A stretch of DNA of 64,000 bases, from contig NC_092636.1 of the NCBI RefSeq assembly GCF_039555335.1, forward strand, positions 59,833,991 to 59,897,990. The letters run 5' to 3'. Positions 53,841-64,000 of the stretch are shown piece after piece; the first letter of the stretch is position 1; every line of letters starts with the position of its first letter. The notes under the pieces are model-generated. The model saw only the letters and a program-made list of their open reading frames with translations, was not told the origin of the DNA and did not search any database. A program made the position numbers and the translations under genes. Source of the DNA: Amphiura filiformis. Its lineage: Eukaryota > Echinodermata > Ophiuroidea > Amphilepidida > Amphiuridae.

Positions 53841-54611
53841 TCCTAATTATATGCTATTTTGAGCTATTTTGATCATTTGATAATAGCATATTAACAATAA
53901 GTACGTAACAGCAGCCTCAATTAATCCCCGCATAAACCTCATCACAAATCCGTTGGCATTTAACATGTTTGAAATAAGTGGCACTCCTCTTTTATTTCAC
54001 AGTCCAAAGGAGATACAATCTTAGAAATTAACACTTTAAATGCCTTATTGGGAATAGTATCCCCTTTTCTCCTGTACAATATTAGCATACCCAATATGCT
54101 TATCTTCACCATATCTTCTCCCAACTAACATTGTTCGCTGGGGAAAGTGAAGGGGGTATGTGTAAGATGAACAATGAGACAACACTATTGTAAGTCTTAG
54201 TTTCCAGCCGACTCATATAGCGTTCGCACTTATATACTATGATGAATATGGGATTAGATGGAAATTAAAGTAGGTGTTCGAACACATTTTTCTGGAATTT
54301 TAGCTCTGAAGAGATAACGTCTTTTTGTACAGGTCGTATGTATCCTCACGTTAGTGGTGTAAGCCATTATTTCACTCAAGCAGGAAAATCACACATCTGT
54401 CCCCTACCCTCAGGTTTTGAAACATAAGGAACTTTAAAATCGGTAAACCTTACAAATATTATATTCGATGCATGCCGTTCTAAAAGCGATAATGATTTGA
54501 CGAGTATTAAATTCATTTCTCACGGTTGTTTGAAGGGATCATTTATTAGTTTTTCAAACAAAACATAATGTACAACCAAATTTTAGGCTTAAACGGCTAA
54601 ACGTGATATCA
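50922..54611 (+). repeat. Recent tandem duplication, copy 1 (3,690 bp)
   Basis: From GTGGTGTAAGCAATTATTTT at 50922 to GATATCATG. Its counterpart is 54612-59663. Carries a 492-bp transposon absent from copy 2. Confidence 0.88.
52110..52601. mobile_element. DNA transposon with GGGCTGGCATTTTCTTCGGA ends
   Basis: 492 bp. The left end GGGCTGGCATTTTCTTCGGA and the inverse at the right end are exact. Target duplication CCTTAG at 52104-52109 and 52602-52607; copy 2 has a single CCTTAG at 57655-57660. The interior has G-runs and three related segments rich in GCGCGC followed by TTCTTTA/CTT. Confidence 0.85.
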
Positions 54612-56477
54612 TGGTGTAAGCAATTATTTTACTCAGGAAAAACACACATCCGTCCCCTGATCAGGTTTTGAAACAAAAGGAACTTTAATTCGGTAAACCT
54701 TTACATATATTATGTTCGATGCATGCCGCTCTAAAAGAGATAACAATTTGACGAGTATTAATTTCATTTCTGGAGTTAAGCACACAATTCTGTCACTATT
54801 TTAAACACCTCCTTTTGCCTTTGAAACCTAGATGGTATAATCAACAACTTCATTTCCGCTATTTCGCCATCAACTAAGAGATGTTGGTAGCAATGGAAAG
54901 CCGATATTTTACCCAGTGAAATAGAGATGATGTTTTGTTTTGGTTGGAATTAGAAATGTTGTGTTATGTCTGCTACATGTACATATAAATCGTGTTCGTA
55001 ATGTCACTTTTATTGTAGTGTATATTACCCAGTATATCAATTTAATAATAATATATTCATATTTCAAATATTTTGGCCGTATTCCTTACATAATTGACGC
55101 CTGAAGCGTCATTATGTTATACCATACACAACTACGCTAATTTCATTTTGATTGATTTTCTAAATCACGACGTGAAATGAGAATTATATTGAATTCAAAA
55201 CGCTTCTCTATGGGATTGTGCTTATGACATGTTAATTATGGGCACAGCGTTTACAACATTTGAAATATGTAAAGATACCACTGAAGATTTGGAAGCTTAA
55301 ATGCACGTAATATCCATATAATCCATTCAGCAAGAGGAACTGGAGGAGGGAAAGTGTAGTCACGTTTTTAATTTGTGTGATGTTACTCCGTGAGTGTTCC
55401 CGATTTCAACATCTAAATTCAGCTGAAAATTCTTTTAATTTTTTCGAATGTTAATTTTGGTATGGTGTTGGTCCTAACTCAATTACATAGGAAGTTCACA
55501 GTGCCCGGTTATAAATGAAACTTAATTTTACCTTTGATCTTTAAATACGATAAATGATTTTGGATTCAGAAATTAATCACGATAGGTAAATGATGCCTTA
55601 TATTATCAATGTACCTGAATTGGCACCCAATGGCTGAGCGCCGAGCGATTAATGTTGACCAATGAGGTAAACCGTTTTCTAACAGAATTTATTCTCAACA
55701 CGGACTCAAAAATGTCCAGATTTGAAATCGAAACAAAAAAATTACCTAAAAATTGCAATTTATTTTGATCATATAAAAATGAAAAAAAGTTTGTATTTTT
55801 AAAGGACAGACATGTAATCAGCCTAAAACAGGCTTGTTGCAGTCTAAAAAGTTCATTGCTTATTGTAAAATATGTAGACTTGGCACAAATCTTTGCAATT
55901 ACTCTAAAGAATTTAATGGTGTGCGTATAGCGTATTAAAAGCAAGTGAAGGGGGGGGGGGGGTGAAATGGGCAAGCTTCGTCCACACCGGAAATGCAAAA
56001 GTTGTGCAACTCGTTATAGTGCAGAATTTAAACTCATTGAATTGAAGCACAATCTGCATTTTGGTGATTTTGTTTTGCTTTTAATTATAATGCATGATTA
56101 TAATTATTTGCGATCAGACTGACATAATATTTTTCAGATGGAAAATTAAAATTTATTTTGATACGGTTGTGGAGGTCGCGGCTGCCGAATTCAGCTCCAT
56201 GACAAAGTGTATGAACAAGAATGGACGTGATATCAGATAGGATAACCATTATATTTATAAAAGCCTGTTTAATTCCATGTTCATGATGGATTTATGGACA
56301 TTTGGAAGTCTGCTATAGGCATGTGAGTATTATAAACTAGGATCGTGTAGGGGTATGACAGGGCTGAACACAAATATTTGGTAAGCTTATAGGTTTCTGA
56401 CCCCCCCCCCTATAAATGCTATTAATAGCTTGCCATAGCAATGTGAAATCGAGTAAGTGCATAATGAGCATATCTGC

Positions 56478-56909
56478 TAAATACGCACAATTCAAGGGTT
56501 CAACATGCCGCGCGTAATGTTGCGACTCAAAAAAAGGTGCTGCGTCATTCTGTAGAAAACACGCACAATTTTACGGCTCAACATGCCGCGTAATGTTGCG
56601 ACTCTTTCAAAGGTGCTGCGTCATTCTGTAGAAAATACGCACAATTTTACGGTTCAACATGCCGCATAATGTTACGACTCTTTTAAAGGTGCCGCGTCAT
56701 TCTGTAGAAAATACGCACAATTTTACGGTCTAACATGCCGCGTAATGTTACGACTCGTTTAAAGGTGCTGCGTCATTCTGTACAAAATACGCACAATTTT
56801 ACGGTTCAACATGCCGCGTAATGTTACGACTCGTTTAAAGGTGCTGCGCCATTCTGTAGAAAATACGCACAATTTTACGGTTCAACATGCCGCATAATGT
56901 TACGACTCG
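56478..56909 (+). repeat. Tandem array, 76-bp unit, about 5.7 copies
   Basis: Unit begins AAAATACGCACAATTTTACG and contains CAACATGCCGCGTAATGTTA and GGTGCTGCGTCATTCTGTAG. Later copies are more alike than the first. Lies inside the transposon at 55681-57534. Confidence 0.9.
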
Positions 56910-57259
56910 GAAAACATTGACGTACTACCAGTCATTGGCAAAAGGCCTGTGGATTTACAACAAAAACACACACAGTCAGAGTGACAATTATTTTAAAATG
57001 AGTGCAAATTTGCCACAAAATGAAAACCAACAAAATTGTTCTAAGTTTAAAATTTTACATTTCAAAGTAATTGACTTTCCCATAATTTATATCAGTATTA
57101 GCTTTGTTATGTAATAGCCAACATGAACTCTAGCCACTTCACACCTTTTCGTGCAGTGTCAACACACAGATACATGTCATTGTTTACATAGCACTATAGC
57201 CAGGCAATATGCAGCCATGCATACATGTACCTGTGACAATGTTTTATACAGGGGGTGTA

Positions 57260-57420
57260 ATCCTAACTCTAGAGCATTGAGCCCTAAATCTAAACCCTAA
57301 CCTAAATCATAACCCTACACTCTAACTCTATGACATACCCCTAAATCTAAACCCTAACCCTAAATCATAATTTCAAACCCTAACCTTATGTCTTATAGCC
57401 AGAACTCTAGAGCTAGTAGC
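57260..57420 (+). repeat. Telomere-like CCCTAA-rich stretch
   Basis: Irregular CTAAACCCTAA and ATCATAACCCTA words over about 160 bp, inside the same transposon. Degenerate, not a true telomere. Confidence 0.55.
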
Positions 57421-59571
57421 CTAAATCATCAAAATCTGTTGCAATTTGCAGATGTTTTTTTTTCTCCATTTTCCCCCTTTTTTTAATTTAAGAAAAAAAG
57501 TGGATTTTTTAAGTCCGTGTCGAGAAAAATCCCTGTTTTCTGTTGTGTTGGAAGAAATTGCGCTATTCATTTGTCAAAAGTCAATCGCTCGTCACTAAAC
57601 AACTGAGTGTAAATTCAGTCTCTTTGCAATTTGTTATGCCAGGGTCTGGTAGTGCCTTAGGTTTAGAAGTTGCTGAGAGTGTGTCACAGTTACTTTGTAA
57701 ATAGGCTTAGATGTGAATGATTAAGAATAACCTCGTCTGTTTTTTAAAACAAGTTTTTAATGCGTGTCAGTAATAGTAGAACACCGTGATGTTTATGCTC
57801 TAAATTATATATTTAATATTCACAGCAGGATGTTAAAGGATATACGGATTTGTAAGATATAAATGTATTAAAAGTCACTGTAGTTAACTTAAATATTTGC
57901 ACTTTAATTGCTTTTGTAAATTTTGTGGTGTTAAGGGTAGACGAGGTATTGTTGGTCGAAGCAACCTAAAATCGATTTTCATTATCTAGATCAATATATT
58001 ATTGAAAATTAACACCTTGATGTTTTGCAAAAGTTCATTCTACAAATCGTATACTTTGCAAACGTTCTTAATTTATTGTTGTTAATGAGTTATGTACGTT
58101 TTACAAAAGTGTTGTTGTTTCAGCCCTCTTTAAAACGTAACTCAAGAACTGCATCACCTTTAAAAGTATATCCATCATATTTAAATTCTTCTACACGATC
58201 GCTATGAATTGAGCAAATTGCTATGCAGTTTTTGCTATAGCTCAATACCATTCGTAATATGCTGTGAACTACCAAATCACAACAGTTTAAAATAATTGGT
58301 CAAATAAATATTGATTTGGTTTCTACTTTTTTTGGCCAATAATCATTGGTTTCTACATGTAAGGCTGACATTTTTCAACAGTTTATGATTATACTCATAC
58401 AGACTTACGTAAAATGTTTCACTTTTCAAAATGTGGACCTTTCGCCCTATTGCGTGCAAAAAGTATATTCAATCTGTACTTTCCTGGACTTTTGTACATT
58501 TCTGTGGGATATTGGGAGGGGTTCCTTTGGTTAAATTTCGAATTTTCTTGCCAGCCCCGGTTGACATCTCTCTGTCAGGCTTCTGCCTTGCCGCTTTGAT
58601 TAACCCTTTTCACACAGGGACAGTGTTGAATTTATGTACTGACATTCCATTTCGTGACTTCCATTTCGATTAGTATTGTATAGAAATATTGAATTGTTTT
58701 ATTGCCTAGAATTAAATTGGATCATTGGCAACCGAAATCAATATATGTTTTACTTGCTGCAAAATCAATTAATCACTGTTGACATTCAAATTAATATTAA
58801 TAAATTATCCTTACACACTGCAACAACTGCGGTGTCAAAAGTGACACCAAGGGTGTTCATTTTAACACCGAGAAACTGTTCTGAGAGGATCCTAATTATA
58901 TGCTATTTTGAGCTATTTTGATCATTTGATAATAGCATATTAACAATAAGTACGTAACAGCAGCCTCAATTAATCCCCGCATAAACCTCATCACAAATCC
59001 GTTGGCATTTAACATGTTTGAAATAAGTGGCACTCCTCTTTTATTTCACAGTCCAAAGGGAGATACAATCTTAGAAATTAACACTTTAAATGCCTTATTG
59101 GGAATAGTATCCCCTTTTCTCCTGTACAATATTAGCATACCCAATATGCTTATCTTCACCATATCTTCTCCCAACTAACATTGTTCGCTGGGGAAAGTGA
59201 AGGGGGGATGTGTAAGATGAACAATGAGACAACACTATTGTAAGTCTTAGTTTCCAGCCGACTCATATAGCGTTCGCACTTATATACTATGATGAATATG
59301 GGATTAGATGGAAATTAAAGTAGGTGTTCGAACACATTTTTCTGGAATTTTAGCTCTGAAGAGATAACGTCTTTTTGTACAGGTCGTATGTATCCTCACG
59401 TTAGTGGTGTAAGCCATTATTTCACTCAAGCAGGAAAATCACACATCTGTCCCCTACCCTCAGGTTTTGAAACATAAGGAACTTTAAAAATCGGTAAACC
59501 TTACAAATATTATATTCGATGCATGCCGTTCTAAAAGCGATAATGATTTGACGAGTATTAAATTCATTTCT

Positions 59572-60305
59572 CACGGTTGTTTGAAGGGATCATTTATTAG
59601 TTTTTCAAACAAAACATAATGTACAACCAAATTTAGGCTTAAACGGCTAAACGTGATATCATGCTAATGTATACAGATGCTTTTGAGTCATTCGCAACTT
59701 TTATTTTCCCTCTTATACAAAATTATTCACTTTTATAGCATTTTTTAAAGCTTTTTCGGATATAAAATGTGCCTATTAATGACAAAATTGGTGGCGCTAT
59801 TTAGTTACTGGAAATTTCTCTTTCAAGCTTTTAAAGGAGTGTTTCGTGATCCTAGCATCCTCTTTTTATGACATTTTTCAGTACATATCCACGAAAAAAG
59901 CCTATTCCCAAAATTTCAGTTGATTCCTGGTGCACCAGAACGAAATTCAAATTTCACGATATCTTTGCAAAACGAATTAATCTGCAAGAAATATTTTGTG
60001 CATAAACATTATGTAGCCAGAGGTTTCCAGTGATATAAAAATCTCAACTTTTTTTGAGAAAAGTGGGGAGATGAGGCTGTGGATCACGAAATGCCCCTTT
60101 GATACAAATAATTCCTTTTATTGTTTGATAAAATATGTTTATACAATTTTCTTGTTGCTTATTTCACCTATTCCAGCTATTTTAATGGCAGTATTAATCA
60201 TCTACCTCTTGCAAATAAAGAAATATGATTTAGGATAAATAGCGCCATCTATAGTTTGCATTTAGTTAATAATGAAGCCGATTATATATACATCAAACAA
60301 CCGTG
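59572..60305. mobile_element. 734-bp DNA transposon with CACGGTTGTTTGA ends
   Basis: Inverted ends CACGGTTGTTTGA and TCAAACAACCGTG, target duplication TTCT (59568-59571, 60306-60309). The related unit at about 51085 is uninterrupted. A truncated left part of this element remains at 54533-54611. Confidence 0.8.
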
Positions 60306-61488
60306 TTCTGGAGTTGAGCACGCAATCATTTTAAACACCTCCCTTTGACTTCAACTTCATTCCCGCTATTTCGCCATCAAAATAGGTATGTTGGAAGCAA
60401 TGGAAAGCCGATATTTTACCCAGTGAAATAGAGATGATGTTTTGTTTTGGGTTGGAATTAGAAATGTTGCGCCTTGTCTGGATCACCCTGTACATGTACA
60501 TTATAAATCATGTTCTTAAAGGAAGTGTCCGGCAATCACAACATTGTGTCCTTTATGTTAGAAAAATAATTATCAAGCACGAATCACATGGTTTTATTTA
60601 AAACAATGTCATATTAACCATAAAAACGAATAAAAACAGCCATCTCTCAACACGCGATATTCAAAATTCCCGCGCCGAAATTGTGTAGAGCGCGGAATTT
60701 TGAATATCGTGTTGAGAGATTGCTGTTTTTATTCGTTTTATTGTTAATATAAGTTTGTTTTAAATAAAACCATGTGATTTGTGCTTGATAATTATTTTTC
60801 CAACATATAAGACATAATGTTGTGATTGCCGGACACTTCCTTTAATGTCAGTTTTATTGTAGTGTATATATCAATTTAATAATAATATATTCATATTAAA
60901 ATATTTTTGCCGTATTCTTGACACAATAGACGCAATACAATACAATACACAACTACGTGAATTTCATAATAATTGAATTTCGAATCGCGACGTGAAATGA
61001 GAATTAAATACAATTCAAAATAAAACATACTGTTGATACTACCCTATGGGATTGTTTTCATGGGCACAGCATTTACAACCTCAATGGAAACTGCACTCTA
61101 CCTGGCAAAGTAATTGCGTTTAACATTTGAAATATGTAATTTTTTATACCAGTAATACTGAAGTGATTTGGAAGCTCAAGAACTTATATTGTATTAAGAA
61201 GTTTGCACGTAATTCACATCACAAATATAAAGGAAAGCATAGTTATATTTTTAATTTGTGTTATGTTACCCCGTGAATGTTACCGATTTCAGCATCTAAA
61301 TTTACTCGTCACTAAACAAGTGAGTGTAAATTCATTTTATCTCTCTTTGCAATTTGTTATGCCAGGGTCTGGTATAGTGCCTAAGGTTTAGAAGTTCAGA
61401 TGAATTATTTCCCAAGGAGATGTTTTCGTATCTCCTTGCTCTCTCGTTGATATGATAATGAGAATGTGTCATAGTCACTTTGTGAATA
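60306..61488 (+). repeat. Diverged third copy of the unit's middle part
   Basis: Related to 51083-52640: shares GAAAGCCGATATTTTACCCA, GAAATAGAGATGATGTTTTG and TTTGTTATGCCAGGGTCTGG, with indels. Interrupted by the insertion at 60520-60841. Confidence 0.75.
60520..60841. mobile_element. piggyBac-type palindromic MITE
   Basis: 322 bp, TTAA at 60516-60519 and 60842-60845. Ends AGGAAGTGTCCGGCAATCAC and its inverse; the arms span nearly the whole element. The uninterrupted relative reads GTTCGTAATGTCAC at about 51307. Confidence 0.85.
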
Positions 61489-61734
61489 CTAGAGGTATAC
61501 CCGTATGGCCGTATGCTACGGAGCCTTTTACCCTTCAAAACCCACAGTGGAAGACATTGGCTTAATATAGATTTTACCAAGTTCAAGTACATGAATCAGA
61601 ATGCATCAGAGCTATTTATAGAACACCTGTAGGCAGCAAGTGCAATTGTTTATACCATGGTGACCGACTTTTGAAAATGCACATTTTCGCGGATTTTGAG
61701 CCCAATCCTTTACCGATCGCAACCAAATGTGATC

Positions 61735-62150
61735 CCCGCATTCGACCGAAGGTAGGGTAGGACACTCCCCATATTTTCCTTGATCTCCCGTATGAATTAC
61801 AGCCCAATCGGACCAAGTTTAAAATTTGACCTTTGACCTTCGACCTCCGATTTCGACCGAAGGTAGCTTAGGTCACTCCCCGTATTTTCCTTGATCTCCC
61901 GTATGAATTACAGCCCAATCGGACCAAGTTTAAAATTTGACCTTTGACCTTCGACCTCCGATTTCGACCGAAGGTAGCTTAGGACACTCCCCGTATTTTC
62001 CTTGATCTCCCGTATGAATTACAGCCCAATCGGACCAAGTTTAAAATTTGACCTTTGACCTTCGACCTCCGATTTCGACCGAAGGTAGCTTAGGACACTC
62101 CCCGTATTTTCCTTGATCTCCGGTATGAATTACAGCACAATCGGATGGCT
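61735..62150 (+). repeat. 111-bp satellite array 1 (about 3.7 copies)
   Basis: Unit boundaries from CGACCTCCGA at 61842, 61952 and 62063 (spacing 110-111). Each unit contains TTGACCTTTGACCTTCGACC, three TGACCT-type half-sites one base apart. Confidence 0.92.
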
Positions 62151-63245
62151 GTTTCACCCCGTTGACCCCATATGACCTTTGACCCAGGATGACCTTTGAC
62201 CTTGGATGACATTAATTAATTTAATTAACGTATGCATGTATTTATTTTACTGACTACTCCCTTTCTTACTTAAAGGGTTAATACAAATATAAACACTGTA
62301 TAGAGCGAGTATATACATGTACAGAATGCATCAGAGCTATTTATAGATGAACAGACAGTGCACACAGGGTGGCACTGTGGATTTAGGATTTTTAACAAAG
62401 ATCCACATTTTCGCCGATTTTGAGCCTAATTCATTACCGATTTCAACCAAATGTGACCTCCGCTTTCCCCTAGCATCAAGGATTCCACCCACCGAGTTAC
62501 AGCCCAATCGGACCAAGTTTAAAATTTGACCTTTGACCTTCGAGCTCCGATTTCGACCGAAGGTAGCTTACGACACTCCCCGTATTTTTCTGCATCCCCC
62601 GTGCGAATTTGGCGAGGCTGGGATGAAAACTGACGGAGCCTTTGACATACATACATACACGCATACAACATTAGGCAAATTATAGTAAGACTAGAGGTAT
62701 ACCCGTATGGCCGTATGCATAACAGCACACATATAATTATAGAGTATTATAACTTTGTTGGAAAAATAGTTTTGTAACATTTTGAAGATGTTTACTGTGG
62801 CGATCCAAAACCATGCTACAGTTATTTATAGATGAATATGTTAGCATGATTACTTGGCAATGCTTGGGCACTGTGGATTCTGGATTTGTAACAAAGATCC
62901 ACATTTTCGCCGATTTTGTTATCGATCTGACCAAGTCTTTGACCTCCGATTTCGACCGAAGGTAGCTTACAACACTCCCCATATTTTTCTGCATCCCCCG
63001 TGCGAATTTGGCGAGGCTCAGATCAAAACTGACGGAGCCTTTTACCCTTCAAAACTCACTGTGGAAGACATTGCCTTAATATAGATTTTACCAAGTTCAA
63101 GTACATGAATCAGAATGCATCAGAGCTATTTATAGAACACAGGCAGCAAGTGCAATTGTTTATACCATGGTCACTGACTTTTGAAAATGCACATTTTCGC
63201 AGATTTTGAGCCCAATCCTTTACCGATCGCAACCAAATGTGATCC

Positions 63246-63835
63246 CCGCATTCGACCGAAAGTAGCTTAGGACACTCCCCATATTTTCCTTGATCTTCCG
63301 TATGAATTACAGCCCAATCGGACCAAGTTTAAAATTTGACCTTTGACCTTCGACCTCCGATTTCGACCGAAGGTAGCTTAGGACACTCCCGTATTTTCCT
63401 TGATCTCCTGTAAGAATTACAGCCCAATCGGACCAAGTTTAAAATTTGACCTTTGACCTTCGACCTCCGATTTCGACCGAAGATAGCTTAGGTCACTCCC
63501 CGTATTTTCCTTGATCTCCCGTATGAATTACAGCCCAATCGGACCAAGTTTAAAATTTGACCTTTGACCTTCGACCTCCGATTTCGACCGAAGGTAGCTT
63601 AGGTCACTCCCCGTATTTTCCTTGATCTCCCGTATGAATTACAGCCCAATCGGACCAAGTTTAAAATTTGACCTTTGACCTTCGACCTCCGATTTCGACC
63701 GAAGGTAACTTAGGACACTCCCGTATTTTCCTTGATCTCCTGTATGAATTACAGCCCAATCGGACCAAGTTTAAAATTTGACCTTTGACCTTCGACCTCC
63801 GATTTTGACCGAAGGTAGCTTACGACACTCCCCGT
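63246..63835 (+). repeat. 111-bp satellite array 2 (about 5 copies)
   Basis: CGACCTCCGA at 63351, 63461, 63572, 63683 and 63793. Same unit and same TGACCTTTGACCT motif as array 1. Confidence 0.92.
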
Positions 63836-64000
63836 ATTTTTCTGCATCCCCTGTGCGAATTTGGCGAGGCTGGGATCAAAACTGACGGAGCCTTTAACAC
63901 ACATACATACACGCAAACACGCATACAACATAAGGCAAATTATAGTAAGATGCATAGATGTGAATGATTAAGTATTAACCTCGTCTGTTTTTTTAAAAAG

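Larger units (their letters stand above)
55681..57534. mobile_element. 1.85-kb non-autonomous DNA transposon
   Basis: Flanked by GTTTTCT (55674-55680 and 57535-57541); copy 1 has one GTTTTCT at 51984-51990. Imperfect terminal inverted repeats share TTCTC-AACACGGACT against AGTCCGTGTCGAGAA. No transposase frame. Contains a 76-bp tandem array and telomere-like repeats. Confidence 0.75.
54612..59663 (+). repeat. Recent tandem duplication, copy 2 (5,052 bp with an insertion)
   Basis: Near-identical to 50922-54611. The first 1,069 bp (to 55680) match 50922-51990 without indels. Carries a 1,854-bp insertion not present in copy 1. Confidence 0.88.
61489..63953 (+). mobile_element. Unclassified 2.46-kb insertion, dimer of a 1.2-kb repeat with satellite arrays
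   Basis: Interrupts the third unit copy: unit sequence stops at TTTGTGAATA (61488) and resumes at AGATGTGAATGATTAAG (about 63954). Two head-to-tail monomers each start CTAGAGGTATACCCGTATGG (61489, 62691) and end AGGCAAATTATAGTAAGA. Each contains GACGGAGCCTTT, TTTATAGA and arrays of a 111-bp repeat. Class unknown; no protein. Confidence 0.7.

Noticed and set aside
56478-56909. CRISPR-like array (regular repeats)
   Set aside because: Units are contiguous 76-bp tandem repeats with no unique spacers, in animal DNA inside a transposon.
57260-57420. Interstitial telomere
   Set aside because: CCCTAA words are irregular and mixed with other sequence; confined to the 1.85-kb transposon.
52974-58921. 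Frames repeated at 52974/58025 and 53627/58676
   Set aside because: They recur only because the region was recently duplicated; copies already differ by frame-changing indels nearby and no domain is seen.

Overview
The window is animal genomic DNA: AT-rich, intron-bearing and packed with decayed transposable elements. It has no bacterial features. Gene content (an LRRK1-type Roco kinase, a small array of melatonin/moody-like class A receptors, a CHST15-like carbohydrate sulfotransferase) and abundant short foldback elements suggest a marine invertebrate, most likely a deuterostome such as a hemichordate or echinoderm. That placement is inference; no species was identified.

Region by region. 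1-3.4 kb holds retroelement debris: the C-terminal nuclease-like end of one retroelement, a Penelope-like fragment, and an RTE-type LINE split by a second LINE fragment. 3.7-25.0 kb is one plus-strand gene, modelled here as 20 exons (about 5.46 kb, roughly 1,818 codons; 5' end not found). It encodes ankyrin repeats, leucine-rich repeats, a Roc GTPase, a COR domain, a kinase and a C-terminal WD40-like domain, the LRRK1 architecture. Exon phases agree at every junction. One reading-frame break (a single missing base in a T run) lies in the exon that ends COR and begins the kinase. Its introns carry many MITE-like elements.

28.4-36.6 kb holds an intact intronless receptor gene (365 codons) and a tandem duplication of about 3.94 kb that starts inside its third transmembrane helix, leaving a 5'-truncated second copy. 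A third, more diverged and intact paralogue lies at 48.6-49.7 kb. Between them, on the minus strand, are pieces of a CHST15-like sulfotransferase (41.5-47.6 kb), including a broken terminal exon, and several tRNA-like sequences.

50.4-64 kb has no convincing gene. It is a tandem array of a roughly 3 kb unit with an old duplication and a much more recent one. Five transposon-like insertions can be delimited by comparing copies with and without them. The last insertion carries 111-bp satellite arrays with DR1-type nuclear-receptor half-sites in each repeat.

The genes do not form a pathway: a cytoplasmic signalling kinase, plasma-membrane receptors and a Golgi sulfotransferase are simply neighbours. 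The most informative content is the record of duplication, exon decay and transposition.
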